Assembly: GCA_937877455.1 (NCBI GenBank)
Contig: CALFIU010000087.1
Coordinates: 1 to 64,000, forward strand
From: an uncultured Bacteroidales bacterium
GTDB taxonomy: Bacteria > Bacteroidota > Bacteroidia > Bacteroidales > UBA3824
Reading direction: 5' to 3'
DNA: 64,000 bases
The position numbers and the translations under genes were made by a program. Position 1 is the stretch's first letter. Every line of letters begins with the position of its first letter. Below the pieces are notes generated by a model. That model was not told where the DNA came from, did not search any database, and saw nothing but the letters and a program-made list of their open reading frames with translations. Positions 31,137 through 40,222 of the stretch are shown piece after piece.

Positions 31137-34103
31137 ATGAAAACAAATTTTTTTTATAATTGTTTAAAAATCAGTTTATTAACTTTTTTAATTGGTGCGA
31201 TGTTTTTTTCGTGCGCACGTGTTGGTTCTATCGGTGGTGGCGAAAAAGATACTTCTGCACCAGTAATGGTAAGGTCTAAACCCAAAATTTATTCGGGAGA
31301 TTTTGATGGAAAAAAGGCAAAAGTAAAATTCGACGAGTTTTTTACACTCGATAATATTGAAAGTAAGTTTTTAATTTCGCCACCTCATGTTGATAAAAAA
31401 CCAAAGATAAAGGTGAAAGGTAAAAAAGTTATTGTTAAGTTTAAAGAACCACTTAAACCTGATACTACTTATACTTTGCAGTTTTTTGATGCAATAAAAG
31501 ATTATAACGAAGGAAACATATTGCCGGGTTATGAATTTGTTTTTTCTACTGGCAGTGTAACCGATACTTTTGCTATTGCGGGGCATGTTTATGACGCAAA
31601 AACTCTCGAAAAAGAAAAGGATATGCTTGTTGGTATTTATGGTGAGAAAGATGGTGTTATGCCAGATGATAGTGCGTTTATAAAGTACAAACCCGATTTT
31701 ATTACCAGAACAGATACAGCTGGTGCATTTAAAATAAACAATATTAGACCAGGAAAGTATAGAATTTTTGCTCTCGCTGATATTAATGAAACTCAAAAAT
31801 TTGACCTTGAAAACGAGAAAATTGCATTTATGGAGGCTGTTATAGAACCAAAGGCTGAAAATATGCACAAAGAGGATTCGTTGCGAGCTGGAACTATTCT
31901 ACATTTGGGTACGTATGGTCATCCAATACTTGATACGCTTAAAACCGACAGTGTTATAGTGCAAGACATACTTTACACAACGCCTAATAACCTTAAACTT
32001 TATGCTTTTAACGAGATTAAACTTGTTCAGTACATTACAGAACGTTCTCGCGATATGAGAATAAGGTTTAATTTATATTTTAACAAACCCGTTGAAACAA
32101 GTGATAGCGTTATTATAACTTATGTTGACGATACGCTAAAAAGCCCGCAAATGTTTTTCAACTACAATCATACTCGTGATAGCCTTGTTGTTTGGCTTAC
32201 CGATACAACCGATATTTACAACGATACATTGCAACTTAGGGTTTCTTTTCCTACTCTTGATAGTCTTCAAAATCCAATTGTTGAAACAGACACGTTGCCG
32301 TTGAAATTTGTTGTAAAAAAAGCATCAAAAAATAAAAAACAGCAGCAAAAACCTGTTGATACGGGAATAGATTCGTTGCAGTTTAGACTTAAAACTTCGC
32401 TATCAAAGGATTTTGATCTTAATAGTAATGTTACGGTTGAAATTCCGGTGCCATTATATAATGTAGATACCTCGCGTATAAAACTTTATGAATGTGTAGA
32501 TTCTTCGTTTGTGGAGGATCTTAACCAAAAATTGCTTAAAGCAGTTAGGCTCGATAGTGGTTTTTATCGGCTTGTTTTCAAACGTCCAGTGGTTGGCGAC
32601 ATAAATTTTTATCCTACGGATACTGTTGTTAATTCCAGTTGGTATAATGCAATTTATTCTCAAGGTCGTGATACTATTGATATAATGGTAACAGATTCTG
32701 CTATGTGGCACAAACCTGCGTTTAAAAATATGATAAAACATGTTAATGAGTTTTATTGTGGGCAAACCCAAAAACTTCGTGATAGCGTTTCTACGACTAT
32801 TGTTCCGCAAAAAATTTTAGAATATTCGCGTCCAAGCCGTGATAGCATTATTGTAAAGTTTGAAAAACATCCAAAACAAGGTGTTGAGGTTTCTGCCATC
32901 AATATTACTCCTATTGGTGAGTGGTTTACACAACAGATTGACAACGATAGAATGATTTTGTTGCTCACTGATACTACTGCCATTTATAAAGATACGTTGG
33001 CAATCAAGATAAATTCTTATGACAGACAGGTTTATAATAAGGTAAAAATGAAGTATGTAAACATTAACTATCGCGATACATTGTTTTCTATTTATAAACC
33101 GCCATTTCAAAAACTTAAGTCATATACGAGGGTATCTGACGACACTTTAAGGCTTTGTTTTGAACGTTCGTTGATACAAAAACCACGTGTAACACATGCC
33201 GAGGGTTGGCAAATGCAGATGTCTGATTCGCTTTCGCAAAAATCTGATACTATATTTCTGTTTTTGAGTAGGGTAGATGCAGCAGTTGATACGCTTAATC
33301 TTGCCATTGAATATGATAATATTGATAGACTTGGTAATAAATTATTGCAACACGACACCTTAAAATTTATAAAACCAAAGGCTGTTGAAGAACCTAAAAA
33401 CGATAAAAACAACCGCAGACGAAAAAGCGATGTTGGTATGGATACGCAAAAGAAAAATGCTGATGCCAAGAAAAATATGATTACTGCCAAATTGCTTTAT
33501 CCTGTTGAGTATCAGATTATGCCAGATACTATGAATTCTCGTAATTTTAAAATTGTATATCCTTGGGAAGAGGGTAAAGAATATCGCCTTGTGATTGACG
33601 ATACGGCTTGTGTTAGTATTTACAACACGCCAAGTCTTTATTACACGCAAGATACCAAAATTCGTACTAAAGAAAACTACGGAACTTTTAAGGTAAAACT
33701 TCTTAATGTTGGCAATGTGGAGCACTATCCCGATATTGACGAAGATATTGAGCCATTTAAACAGCCAGACACAGCGCGGATACGTCGTCGCAAAGCACCT
33801 GTTGCTGTGGATACCATGCCAGGCGATTATAATGCTTTAACCAATGGTCAGTTGCTTATATGTTTAACAAACGATAAAGGTGAAATAAAATATCAAAAGG
33901 AGATTACGCAAGATGGTGATTTGCTTTTTGATTTTATTCTTCCGGGAGAATATCGTGTTATGGCAATTTATGATGTAAACTCAAACAAAGTTTGGGATAC
34001 AGGAGATTATCTAAAACATCTTTATCCAGAGCGCGTAATAATATTGCCTGACAAACAGACTATTAAAGCAGATTGGGTAACAGAATCTACTTGGAAATTA
34101 TAA
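31137..34103 (+). CDS. Large Ig-like (Big_5) lipoprotein
   Basis: A 988-residue protein with a lipoprotein signal (FFSCARVGSIGGGEKDTSAP; the SC-x-n-GGxKDxxxP start is typical of Bacteroidota Big_5 lipoproteins). Residues about 40-135 form the Big_5 Ig-like domain. A carboxypeptidase-regulatory-like segment follows at about 145-215 (GAFKINNIRPGKYRIFALAD). The rest is a long beta-rich region with repeated TDTT/DTL motifs, and the C-terminus again looks regulatory-like (FDFILPGEYRVMAIYD). It is about twice the length I usually associate with this type. Role unknown, probably at the outer membrane. Confidence 0.75.
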   Translation: MKTNFFYNCLKISLLTFLIGAMFFSCARVGSIGGGEKDTSAPVMVRSKPKIYSGDFDGKKAKVKFDEFFTLDNIESKFLISPPHVDKKPKIKVKGKKVIVKFKEPLKPDTTYTLQFFDAIKDYNEGNILPGYEFVFSTGSVTDTFAIAGHVYDAKTLEKEKDMLVGIYGEKDGVMPDDSAFIKYKPDFITRTDTAGAFKINNIRPGKYRIFALADINETQKFDLENEKIAFMEAVIEPKAENMHKEDSLRAGTILHLGTYGHPILDTLKTDSVIVQDILYTTPNNLKLYAFNEIKLVQYITERSRDMRIRFNLYFNKPVETSDSVIITYVDDTLKSPQMFFNYNHTRDSLVVWLTDTTDIYNDTLQLRVSFPTLDSLQNPIVETDTLPLKFVVKKASKNKKQQQKPVDTGIDSLQFRLKTSLSKDFDLNSNVTVEIPVPLYNVDTSRIKLYECVDSSFVEDLNQKLLKAVRLDSGFYRLVFKRPVVGDINFYPTDTVVNSSWYNAIYSQGRDTIDIMVTDSAMWHKPAFKNMIKHVNEFYCGQTQKLRDSVSTTIVPQKILEYSRPSRDSIIVKFEKHPKQGVEVSAINITPIGEWFTQQIDNDRMILLLTDTTAIYKDTLAIKINSYDRQVYNKVKMKYVNINYRDTLFSIYKPPFQKLKSYTRVSDDTLRLCFERSLIQKPRVTHAEGWQMQMSDSLSQKSDTIFLFLSRVDAAVDTLNLAIEYDNIDRLGNKLLQHDTLKFIKPKAVEEPKNDKNNRRRKSDVGMDTQKKNADAKKNMITAKLLYPVEYQIMPDTMNSRNFKIVYPWEEGKEYRLVIDDTACVSIYNTPSLYYTQDTKIRTKENYGTFKVKLLNVGNVEHYPDIDEDIEPFKQPDTARIRRRKAPVAVDTMPGDYNALTNGQLLICLTNDKGEIKYQKEITQDGDLLFDFILPGEYRVMAIYDVNSNKVWDTGDYLKHLYPERVIILPDKQTIKADWVTESTWKL

Positions 34104-34148
34104 TGTTAATAAAATTTAATATTAGTAAATGGCGTTTATATAAACTTT

Positions 34149-34352
34149 TTGGTATGTTTTTCGTTAAAGAAAATACGATTTGTTTCAACGACATTTTTTT
34201 ATTTGGTTGCAAAAGTTATATATTATGATAAAAAAGTACATTATACAAAAGATGGAATTCCTCTTGATGGGGGAGTGTCAATGCTTATAGCTGCGGGAGT
34301 GGCTTATGGCGCAAAAAAATATCGCGACTATAAAAAAAACAAAAGAAAATAA
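34149..34352 (+). CDS. Tiny protein with PID/PEP-CTERM-type sorting signal
   Basis: A 67-codon frame from a TTG. The C-terminal 30 residues carry the motif P-L-D-G-G (Pro38 in this numbering), then a hydrophobic run VSMLIAAGVAYGA, then a basic tail KKYRDYKKNKRK. This is the three-part arrangement of exosortase sorting signals, in the PI/LDGG form I recall from Bacteroidota. It is 15 bp upstream of an exosortase gene. The N-terminus is uncertain: the only in-frame starts are TTG (34149 or 34203), and a cleavable signal peptide is weak, so a 5' frameshift or decayed start is possible. Confidence 0.65.
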   Translation: MVCFSLKKIRFVSTTFFYLVAKVIYYDKKVHYTKDGIPLDGGVSMLIAAGVAYGAKKYRDYKKNKRK

Positions 34353-34367
34353 TACATCATAAAGGTA

Positions 34368-34910
34368 TTGGATGTTTTAAAAAACATATCACCTGCATTA
34401 AAACAAATTATTATTAATGTGGTAGTTTTTGGTGTTTTGGGCGCAGCGTTTTTTATGTTTGCGCGCCAAAATTTTTATGTGTTTTGTTTTTATGAGTTTT
34501 GTTTCAAAGAATTGACGTTGTTTATCAATTTCTTTGTAGAAAAATTTCTTAATCTATTTCCATGTTTTGATGTTGAAGTGTTTGGAAAAATAATTTGCGA
34601 CAAGGCTGGCGGAAGTCTTGTGCTTGATAGGGGTTGTGTAGGTCGCAATGTGATGCTTGCATTTGCAGGATTTATTATTATTTGGCCAGAAAAACTTTTA
34701 AAAAAAATAGCATATATCGCTTTTGGGTTGGTTGTGATTGTTTTTTTTAATGTAATTAGGATTTCAAGTTTAATGTTTACCCAAAAATTTTATCCCGATT
34801 GGTTCGATTTCAATCATGGTTATCTCTTCAAATATACGCTTTATGCCGCTGTATTTTTGTTATGGGTGTTGTGGTTTAAGATAAACGAAAGACAAAAAAA
34901 AGCGCATTGA
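34368..34910 (+). CDS. Exosortase/archaeosortase family protein
   Basis: A 180-residue integral membrane protein with about five to six helices. The likely cysteine-type transpeptidase triad is visible: Cys90 in LDRGCVGRN, Arg131 in FNVIRISS and His150 in DFNHGYLFKY. The order and spacing fit the exosortase/archaeosortase superfamily. Such enzymes are thought to cleave C-terminal sorting signals and attach the protein to an envelope lipid or glycan. Its apparent substrate is the tiny sorting-signal protein just upstream. It starts at TTG (34368); no in-frame ATG is near. A weak terminator follows. Confidence 0.82.
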   Translation: MDVLKNISPALKQIIINVVVFGVLGAAFFMFARQNFYVFCFYEFCFKELTLFINFFVEKFLNLFPCFDVEVFGKIICDKAGGSLVLDRGCVGRNVMLAFAGFIIIWPEKLLKKIAYIAFGLVVIVFFNVIRISSLMFTQKFYPDWFDFNHGYLFKYTLYAAVFLLWVLWFKINERQKKAH

Positions 34911-34939
34911 TTTTTTTTATATATTTTTTTGAGTGGAAT

Positions 34940-34970
34940 TGGTCGGGAAAATAAAATACCGACTTTTTTT
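34940..34970 (+). terminator. Probable terminator after the exosortase gene
   Basis: GTCGG (34942-34946) and CCGAC (34959-34963) make a 5-bp stem followed by seven T. The stem is short, so confidence is moderate. Confidence 0.55.
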
Positions 34971-35012
34971 GTATAAAATTCGATTTAATTTTCGCATCTT
35001 GTCAAAAAAATA

Positions 35013-35020
35013 TAATTTTG
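35013..35020 (+). promoter_or_regulatory. -7 box for the pdxA operon
   Basis: TAATTTTG matches TAnnTTTG, 24 bp before the pdxA ATG. The -33 region is only T-rich, without a clear TTTG. Confidence 0.5.
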
Positions 35021-35043
35021 CCTTATTGTAATAAAAAAATAAA

Positions 35044-36114
35044 ATGGAAAAAACCGAAACTAATAAATATGTAATAGGTATTACAGCCGGAGATATTAAC
35101 GGTGTTGGATACGAAATAATTATGAAAACTTTGGCCGACAACCGTATTTACGACGATTGCACTATTGTAATTTATGGTTCGCCCAAGGTGGCTGGATATC
35201 ATCGTAAAGCATTGAATACGCCTAATATCAATTTAAATGTAGTTAAGGACATGGCTGATTTGCAGCCTAATAGGGTTAACATGTTTAATGTTTCGGACGA
35301 AAACGTAAAAGTAGAACTTGGTAAATCTACCGTTATTGCAGGACAATGTTCGGCATCTGCATTAAATTATGCGGTTAAAGATTTGCAAAATGGGAATATA
35401 GATATTCTTGTAACTGCTCCAATTAACAAAAACAACATAAACGAAGCAGGATTTAATTTCCCTGGTCATACAGAATTTCTTGCCGAAAGTTTTGGCGTTG
35501 ACGATGTGCTTATGTTTATGGTATCAGATGAACTTAAAATTGGTGTTGTTACGGGTCATGTGCCAGTTAATAAAGTGTCGGAAAATATCACTGTTGAAAA
35601 AATTTTGCAAAAGTTAAGGCTTATAAACTCTTCTTTAAGTGTTGATTTTGTTATTCGTAAGCCGAGAATTGCTGTTCTTGGGCTAAATCCACATTCAGGA
35701 GATAATGGTGTTATTGGCGATGAGGAACAAAAAGTAATAATACCAGCACTTGGAGAAGCAGAGAAAGAAGGAATTACTTGTTTTGGTCCGTATCCCGCTG
35801 ATGGATTTTTTGCTGCAGGGCTTTATAAAAATTTCGATGCCGTGTTAGCCATGTATCACGATCAAGGTTTAATTCCTTTTAAAGTAATAGCAGGAGCAAA
35901 AGGTGTTAATTTTACAGCTGGGCTTTCTATTGTACGCACATCGCCAGACCACGGCACTGCATACGACATTGCAGGGAAAAATATTGCTGATGAAACATCT
36001 TTTCGTGAGGCGTTGTACACCGCTGTTCAAGTTTGGAAAAATAGGCAACTTGTAGAAGGTATTGAGCCACTAAAACGCTATGCCGCACACGAAGCCGATA
36101 AAAAGATTTGTTAA
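35044..36114 (+). CDS. pdxA: 4-hydroxythreonine-4-phosphate dehydrogenase
   Basis: A 356-residue enzyme of pyridoxal-5'-phosphate synthesis (DXP-dependent route), oxidising 4-phosphohydroxy-L-threonine with NAD. Blocks: GITAGDINGVGYEI (GDPxGIGPE in most relatives), TAPINKNNINEAG, FPGHTEFLAE, the metal-binding LNPHSGDNG and MYHDQGLIPFK, and SPDHGTAYDIAG. The first block has Ile-Asn in place of the common Pro, a usual variation in Bacteroidota as far as I recall. It opens a run of four metabolic genes, with dtd 16 bp later. Confidence 0.94.
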   Translation: MEKTETNKYVIGITAGDINGVGYEIIMKTLADNRIYDDCTIVIYGSPKVAGYHRKALNTPNINLNVVKDMADLQPNRVNMFNVSDENVKVELGKSTVIAGQCSASALNYAVKDLQNGNIDILVTAPINKNNINEAGFNFPGHTEFLAESFGVDDVLMFMVSDELKIGVVTGHVPVNKVSENITVEKILQKLRLINSSLSVDFVIRKPRIAVLGLNPHSGDNGVIGDEEQKVIIPALGEAEKEGITCFGPYPADGFFAAGLYKNFDAVLAMYHDQGLIPFKVIAGAKGVNFTAGLSIVRTSPDHGTAYDIAGKNIADETSFREALYTAVQVWKNRQLVEGIEPLKRYAAHEADKKIC

Positions 36115-36130
36115 TGATATTGTTGACAAA

Positions 36131-36583
36131 ATGCGAGTTATAGTTCAACGTGTTACACAAGCATCGGTTGCTATTAGTGGAGAAATTGTTGGCAAAATAG
36201 GCATTGGTTTTATGGTACTCTGTGGGTTTACGCACGACGACAATGATGAAGATTTGTTGTGGACAGCAGGTAAAATTGCCAATTTGCGAATTTTTAGTGA
36301 TGCCGATGGCGTTATGAACCTTGCTCTAAAGGATGTAAATGGTGATATTTTATTGGTAAGTCAGTTTACGTTACATGCTTTAACCAAAAAAGGCAATCGC
36401 CCTTCGTACATAATGGCGGCAAGACCAGAAGTGGCAGAAGTGATGTACAACAAGTTTATAAAAATGCTTGAACAAACTACTTGTAAAAAAATTGAAACAG
36501 GACGTTTTGGAGCAGATATGCAGGTTAGCCTTGTTAACGATGGCCCTGCAACAATAATAATTGATTCGAAAAATAGACAATGA
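36131..36583 (+). CDS. dtd: D-aminoacyl-tRNA deacylase
   Basis: A 150-residue homodimeric deacylase that removes D-amino acids wrongly charged to tRNA. It starts MRVIVQRVTQASV, then has KIANLRIFSD, LLVSQFTLHA, and the cross-subunit Gly-Pro motif NDGPATII, usually with VT in place of AT. The frame opens further upstream at 36080 inside pdxA, but the conserved N-terminus places the ATG at 36131. It overlaps the MazG-like gene by 4 bp (ATGA). Confidence 0.92.
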   Translation: MRVIVQRVTQASVAISGEIVGKIGIGFMVLCGFTHDDNDEDLLWTAGKIANLRIFSDADGVMNLALKDVNGDILLVSQFTLHALTKKGNRPSYIMAARPEVAEVMYNKFIKMLEQTTCKKIETGRFGADMQVSLVNDGPATIIIDSKNRQ

Positions 36584-36909
36584 CAATAACAGAAGCTCAA
36601 CAAAAAGTTGACGATTGGATAAAAACTTACGGCGTAAGGTATTTTTCAGAACTTACCAACATGGCTATCTTAACAGAAGAAGTTGGGGAAGTGGCTCGCA
36701 TAATGTCTCGTCGTTTTGGCGAACAATCGTTTAAAGAAAGCGACAAAAATATTTCGTTAGACGACGAACTTGCTGATGTATTGTGGGTGGTTATGTGTAT
36801 TGCCAATCAAACTGGTGTTGACCTTGAAAACGCATTACTAAAAAATATTGAAAAAAAAACAACACGAGATTCGTCTCGACATATCAACAACGAAAAACTT
36901 AAAAAATAA
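36580..36909 (+). CDS. MazG-like nucleotide pyrophosphohydrolase
   Basis: A 109-residue all-alpha NTP pyrophosphohydrolase. Metal-binding acidic motifs are visible: EEVGEVA (ExxE) and DELADVLW (ExxD). These enzymes hydrolyse nucleoside triphosphates, often aberrant ones, to the monophosphate and pyrophosphate. It overlaps dtd by ATGA and precedes deoC by 8 bp. Together dtd, this gene and deoC suggest a small housekeeping quality-control/nucleotide salvage operon. Confidence 0.85.
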   Translation: MTITEAQQKVDDWIKTYGVRYFSELTNMAILTEEVGEVARIMSRRFGEQSFKESDKNISLDDELADVLWVVMCIANQTGVDLENALLKNIEKKTTRDSSRHINNEKLKK

Positions 36910-36917
36910 AAATCATT

Positions 36918-37766
36918 ATGCCAAAATATTCTTTCCAAAAACACGGAGTATCGCTTATTAATAGTCGTCTTTACAAATTGACGGCAAATTTAGAAAAACC
37001 AACTTCCGATGTGTTGAAAAAGATGCACTCGTTGATAGATTTAACATCGCTTAGCACATCAGATAATTTTAAAACAATAAAAGAATTTGTTGAAACAGGT
37101 GTCAACAATTTTAGAAACGATCATCCTTCAGTACCTTATGTAGCTGGCATCTGTGTGTATCCGCGATTTGTAGAAACGGTACGAGAAACTTTGACAGTGC
37201 CGGGTATTAAAATTGTATCAGTGGCGGGTGGATTTCCTCATTCGCAAACTCCATTGAAAATAAAAATTGCAGAGATAGAACACGCTGTTTCGCAAGGTGC
37301 TGACGAAATTGATGTTGTTATAAACGTTGGAGATATAATTGGCGAAGATATTAAAACAGCTCGTTTTGAACTTGAAGCTATGAAAAGAGCTTGTGGTGAT
37401 GCTTTATTCAAGGTTATTGTTGAGTCTGGAGCATACGCCTACGATGAGGATCTTTACAACGCATCAATAACAGCAATGCAAGCAGGAGCCGATTTTATAA
37501 AAACATCAACAGGCAAACAACAACCAGCAGCCACTCCGCGTGCAGCGTTGGTTATGTGTTTAGCCATACGCGATTACGAAAGAGCCGAAGGAAGAAAAGT
37601 AGGTTTTAAAGCTGCTGGTGGAGTAAAAACTCCAGATGAAGGAATGGCTTATTGGACTATTGTAAAAGAAATTCTTGGTGAAAGTTATCTTTCAAACCAT
37701 CTTTTCCGCATTGGAGCAACAAGTTTGTCAAAAAATTTGGTAAAAACTATCGAAAAGAAAGGTTAA
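36918..37766 (+). CDS. deoC: Deoxyribose-phosphate aldolase
   Basis: A 282-residue TIM-barrel class I aldolase that splits 2-deoxyribose-5-phosphate into glyceraldehyde-3-phosphate and acetaldehyde. Active-site features: EIDVVINVGD, FKVIVESGAY, the Schiff-base Lys in ADFIKTSTGK, and the second Lys in GFKAAGGVK. It is the last gene of the pdxA-dtd-mazG-deoC run and is followed by a strong terminator. Confidence 0.95.
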   Translation: MPKYSFQKHGVSLINSRLYKLTANLEKPTSDVLKKMHSLIDLTSLSTSDNFKTIKEFVETGVNNFRNDHPSVPYVAGICVYPRFVETVRETLTVPGIKIVSVAGGFPHSQTPLKIKIAEIEHAVSQGADEIDVVINVGDIIGEDIKTARFELEAMKRACGDALFKVIVESGAYAYDEDLYNASITAMQAGADFIKTSTGKQQPAATPRAALVMCLAIRDYERAEGRKVGFKAAGGVKTPDEGMAYWTIVKEILGESYLSNHLFRIGATSLSKNLVKTIEKKG

Positions 37767-37797
37767 GCGAGAATATTGCCATATTACAACTAAAACA

Positions 37798-37848
37798 AAA
37801 CAACGGAAAATATGAAATATAATTATTCACATCTTCCGTTGTTTTTTT
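37798..37848 (+). terminator. Intrinsic terminator after deoC
   Basis: AAACAACGGAA pairs with TTCCGTTGTTT over a 25-base loop, with a T run on the right. It lies between convergent genes and may serve both. Confidence 0.75.
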
Positions 37849-37863
37849 ATTCAATTTTCAATT

Positions 37864-38823
37864 TTAATACAAACTAATCTTTACGCCAATTTCAAATGGG
37901 TAAAGTGTTGGGTTTGAGTTGGTTTTAAATATTTTTTGTGGCGAAAACATCGAAAATACTTCAAGACCATGGCATCCAATACCAGCCATAAAATTGTAGC
38001 GAAATAAATAAGTGTCGAAATCGTTTCTATTAGTAATTTTTTTGCGATTATCGTCATTTGCTGCTATCTGTTTTGTACGTGCACCTATTTGAACCCCACC
38101 ACTAAATCCACAATTAAAATAAAAACTATTTCTTGATGACGCTTGAATTTCGTATAATATCGGAATGTACATATACATTAATCTAAGATTATGACGTTTA
38201 ACATCAGAATATTTAAGATTTTGAGTTATAAATAATTGGTTGTCATCAGAAATTTCAAGGTTAAAGTCATTGCCAAGAGAATAGTGGTTAATTTTCCAAT
38301 CTAAACCAAGCGAAAGTCCATTAGTCTTAGAAAAACTAATATCGGTTTTAGCAAAAAATATGTCTAAGTCAATACTTCGTCCAGTGTTGAGTTTCATAAA
38401 ATCTTCGTTTGGTTTGTTTAACTCACCGTCTTTGTTAAAAAAAGTATTTAACCCAACAAAAACACCAGAATAATGACTGCGAAATTTTTTGCGTTCTTTA
38501 TACGATTTTTCTATGGGCGAATTGTCAAGAATTTTGTTAAGGCTATCAATGTCTATTTCTATTCCAGCCACACCTTTATTATATGCTTCAATTCTTTTTT
38601 TGTTAACTTTAACAATAGAGTCATTTACACGGCTTGGAAAATGAGAAATACTGTCGTTTATACTTTGTAAAATTTCAATTTCGGTTTTAAATTCGGTTTT
38701 GGTTTTATACAGACTACCAATATTCTCTATTATTCTTAATCTTTGCCTAACATCTTGAGCCGATGTTATCGCTGCAATGCTCAAAAGCCAAACTATTATG
38801 ATAATTTTTTTGTTAAAAATCAT
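37864..38823 (-). CDS. Secreted outer-membrane beta-barrel-type protein
   Basis: A 319-residue protein with a signal peptide ending at ITSAQ (about residue 23). The first 90 mature residues look like an alpha-helical coiled region with a Lys/Glu-rich stretch. The remainder is beta-rich with alternating strands and a terminal Tyr (VKISLY), as in PorT-like/OmpW-type Bacteroidota barrels. The frame opens 9 codons earlier at 38850, but the ATG at 38823 gives a clean signal peptide. It has no clear partner; its neighbours are deoC (convergent) and atpB (divergent). Confidence 0.55.
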   Translation of the reverse strand: MIFNKKIIIIVWLLSIAAITSAQDVRQRLRIIENIGSLYKTKTEFKTEIEILQSINDSISHFPSRVNDSIVKVNKKRIEAYNKGVAGIEIDIDSLNKILDNSPIEKSYKERKKFRSHYSGVFVGLNTFFNKDGELNKPNEDFMKLNTGRSIDLDIFFAKTDISFSKTNGLSLGLDWKINHYSLGNDFNLEISDDNQLFITQNLKYSDVKRHNLRLMYMYIPILYEIQASSRNSFYFNCGFSGGVQIGARTKQIAANDDNRKKITNRNDFDTYLFRYNFMAGIGCHGLEVFSMFSPQKIFKTNSNPTLYPFEIGVKISLY

Positions 38824-39088
38824 ATTTTTATGTAATTTGTGTTTTAACAAAAATATAAAAAACCTAATATCGACAAGAGAATAGGAAAATAATTTTTTTG
38901 GTGATGATAATTGTTAATAATTTTTTAAAAATATTTCTATTAAAAAGCGTTGAAAACCAGAAAATTATGGTTTTTACAAAAAAATGATGTTAAAAAAAAC
39001 GAAAAAAAATTTTTTTTTCAAAAAAAACGATTTATCTTGGGTTTTGAAATTAAGATTAACGTAGTGATTAGTTAAAACGCTGTTAATT

Positions 39089-40171
39089 ATGAATTTATTA
39101 AAAAAAATAATTTTAGCATTAATGATTATCGCATTTGGCGGTCAATCATTTGCCAATAATAAAAATACAAACGACGATAAATTTAAACCAGGGCCTTTTA
39201 TTACAGGGCATATCGGTGATGCATACGAGTGGCACATTGCTACAATTGGTGAAACACATATTTCTGTGCCGTTGCTTTGCATAGTTTATAGCGAACATAC
39301 AGGATTGCACGCTTTTTGTTCAAGTAATTTACAGCATGGACACGAATATCAAGGTTTTAAAATAGCAGGAGAAGGTTCTAAATATGAAAATAAAATTGTA
39401 GAAAATATTGATGGTCAAGAAGTTAGACCATGGGATTTCTCTATCACAAAAAATGTTTTTGCATTGTTTTTTAGCATTGCTCTAATACTTTTTATATTTA
39501 TAAGTATGGCAAAAAATTACACAAAAAACATTGGGAAAGCACCCAAAGGATTTTACAATCTAATAGAGCCTTTGATATTGTTTGTTCGTGACGACATTTG
39601 TTACGCATCAATAGATAAAAAATATGCCGACAAGTTTTTACCGTTTTTGTTAACAGTTTTCTTCTTTATTTTTATCAATAATTTGCTTGGATTGATTCCA
39701 ATTTTCCCTGGTGGAGCCAACCTTACAGGTAATATAGCTGTAACATGTGTGTTGGCTGTTATGGTGTTTATAATAACCACTTTCAGTGGTAAAAAAGAAT
39801 ATTGGCAAGATATATTTTGGCCAAAAGGTGTTCCAATTTGGTTGAAAATTCCGCCAATTATTCCTGCGGTAGAACTAATGGGTGTGTTTACAAAACCAAT
39901 TGTCCTTATGGTTCGACTTTTTGCCAACATTACCGCTGGACATATTATTGCACTTAGTTTCTTTTCGTTGATATTTATTTTTGGCGAAAAAAGTATGGTA
40001 GCAGGTTATGGAACAAGCGTTGTTTCAATTATTTTTACCGTTTTTATGTCGGTTTTAGAGTTACTTGTTGCATTTATTCAAGCATACGTGTTTACACTAC
40101 TCTCAGCCATTTATTTTGGACTTGCAGTGGTAGAAGAACACGAGGAACATCAACCAGTATTGGAAAAATAA
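39089..40171 (+). CDS. atpB: ATP synthase F0 subunit a
   Basis: A 360-residue membrane subunit that forms the proton half-channels against the c ring. It is much longer at the N-terminus than the enterobacterial protein, with a signal-like segment and a periplasmic domain (about residues 25-120), as I recall for Bacteroidota AtpB. The essential Arg lies in MVRLFANITAGH, and the C-terminal helices are intact. It is the first gene of the atpBEFHAG operon. Confidence 0.93.
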   Translation: MNLLKKIILALMIIAFGGQSFANNKNTNDDKFKPGPFITGHIGDAYEWHIATIGETHISVPLLCIVYSEHTGLHAFCSSNLQHGHEYQGFKIAGEGSKYENKIVENIDGQEVRPWDFSITKNVFALFFSIALILFIFISMAKNYTKNIGKAPKGFYNLIEPLILFVRDDICYASIDKKYADKFLPFLLTVFFFIFINNLLGLIPIFPGGANLTGNIAVTCVLAVMVFIITTFSGKKEYWQDIFWPKGVPIWLKIPPIIPAVELMGVFTKPIVLMVRLFANITAGHIIALSFFSLIFIFGEKSMVAGYGTSVVSIIFTVFMSVLELLVAFIQAYVFTLLSAIYFGLAVVEEHEEHQPVLEK

Positions 40172-40222
40172 TAATTTTTTTTGATAGTTAAGATTTTTTA
40201 TTAATATTAAATAGTTGGAGTT

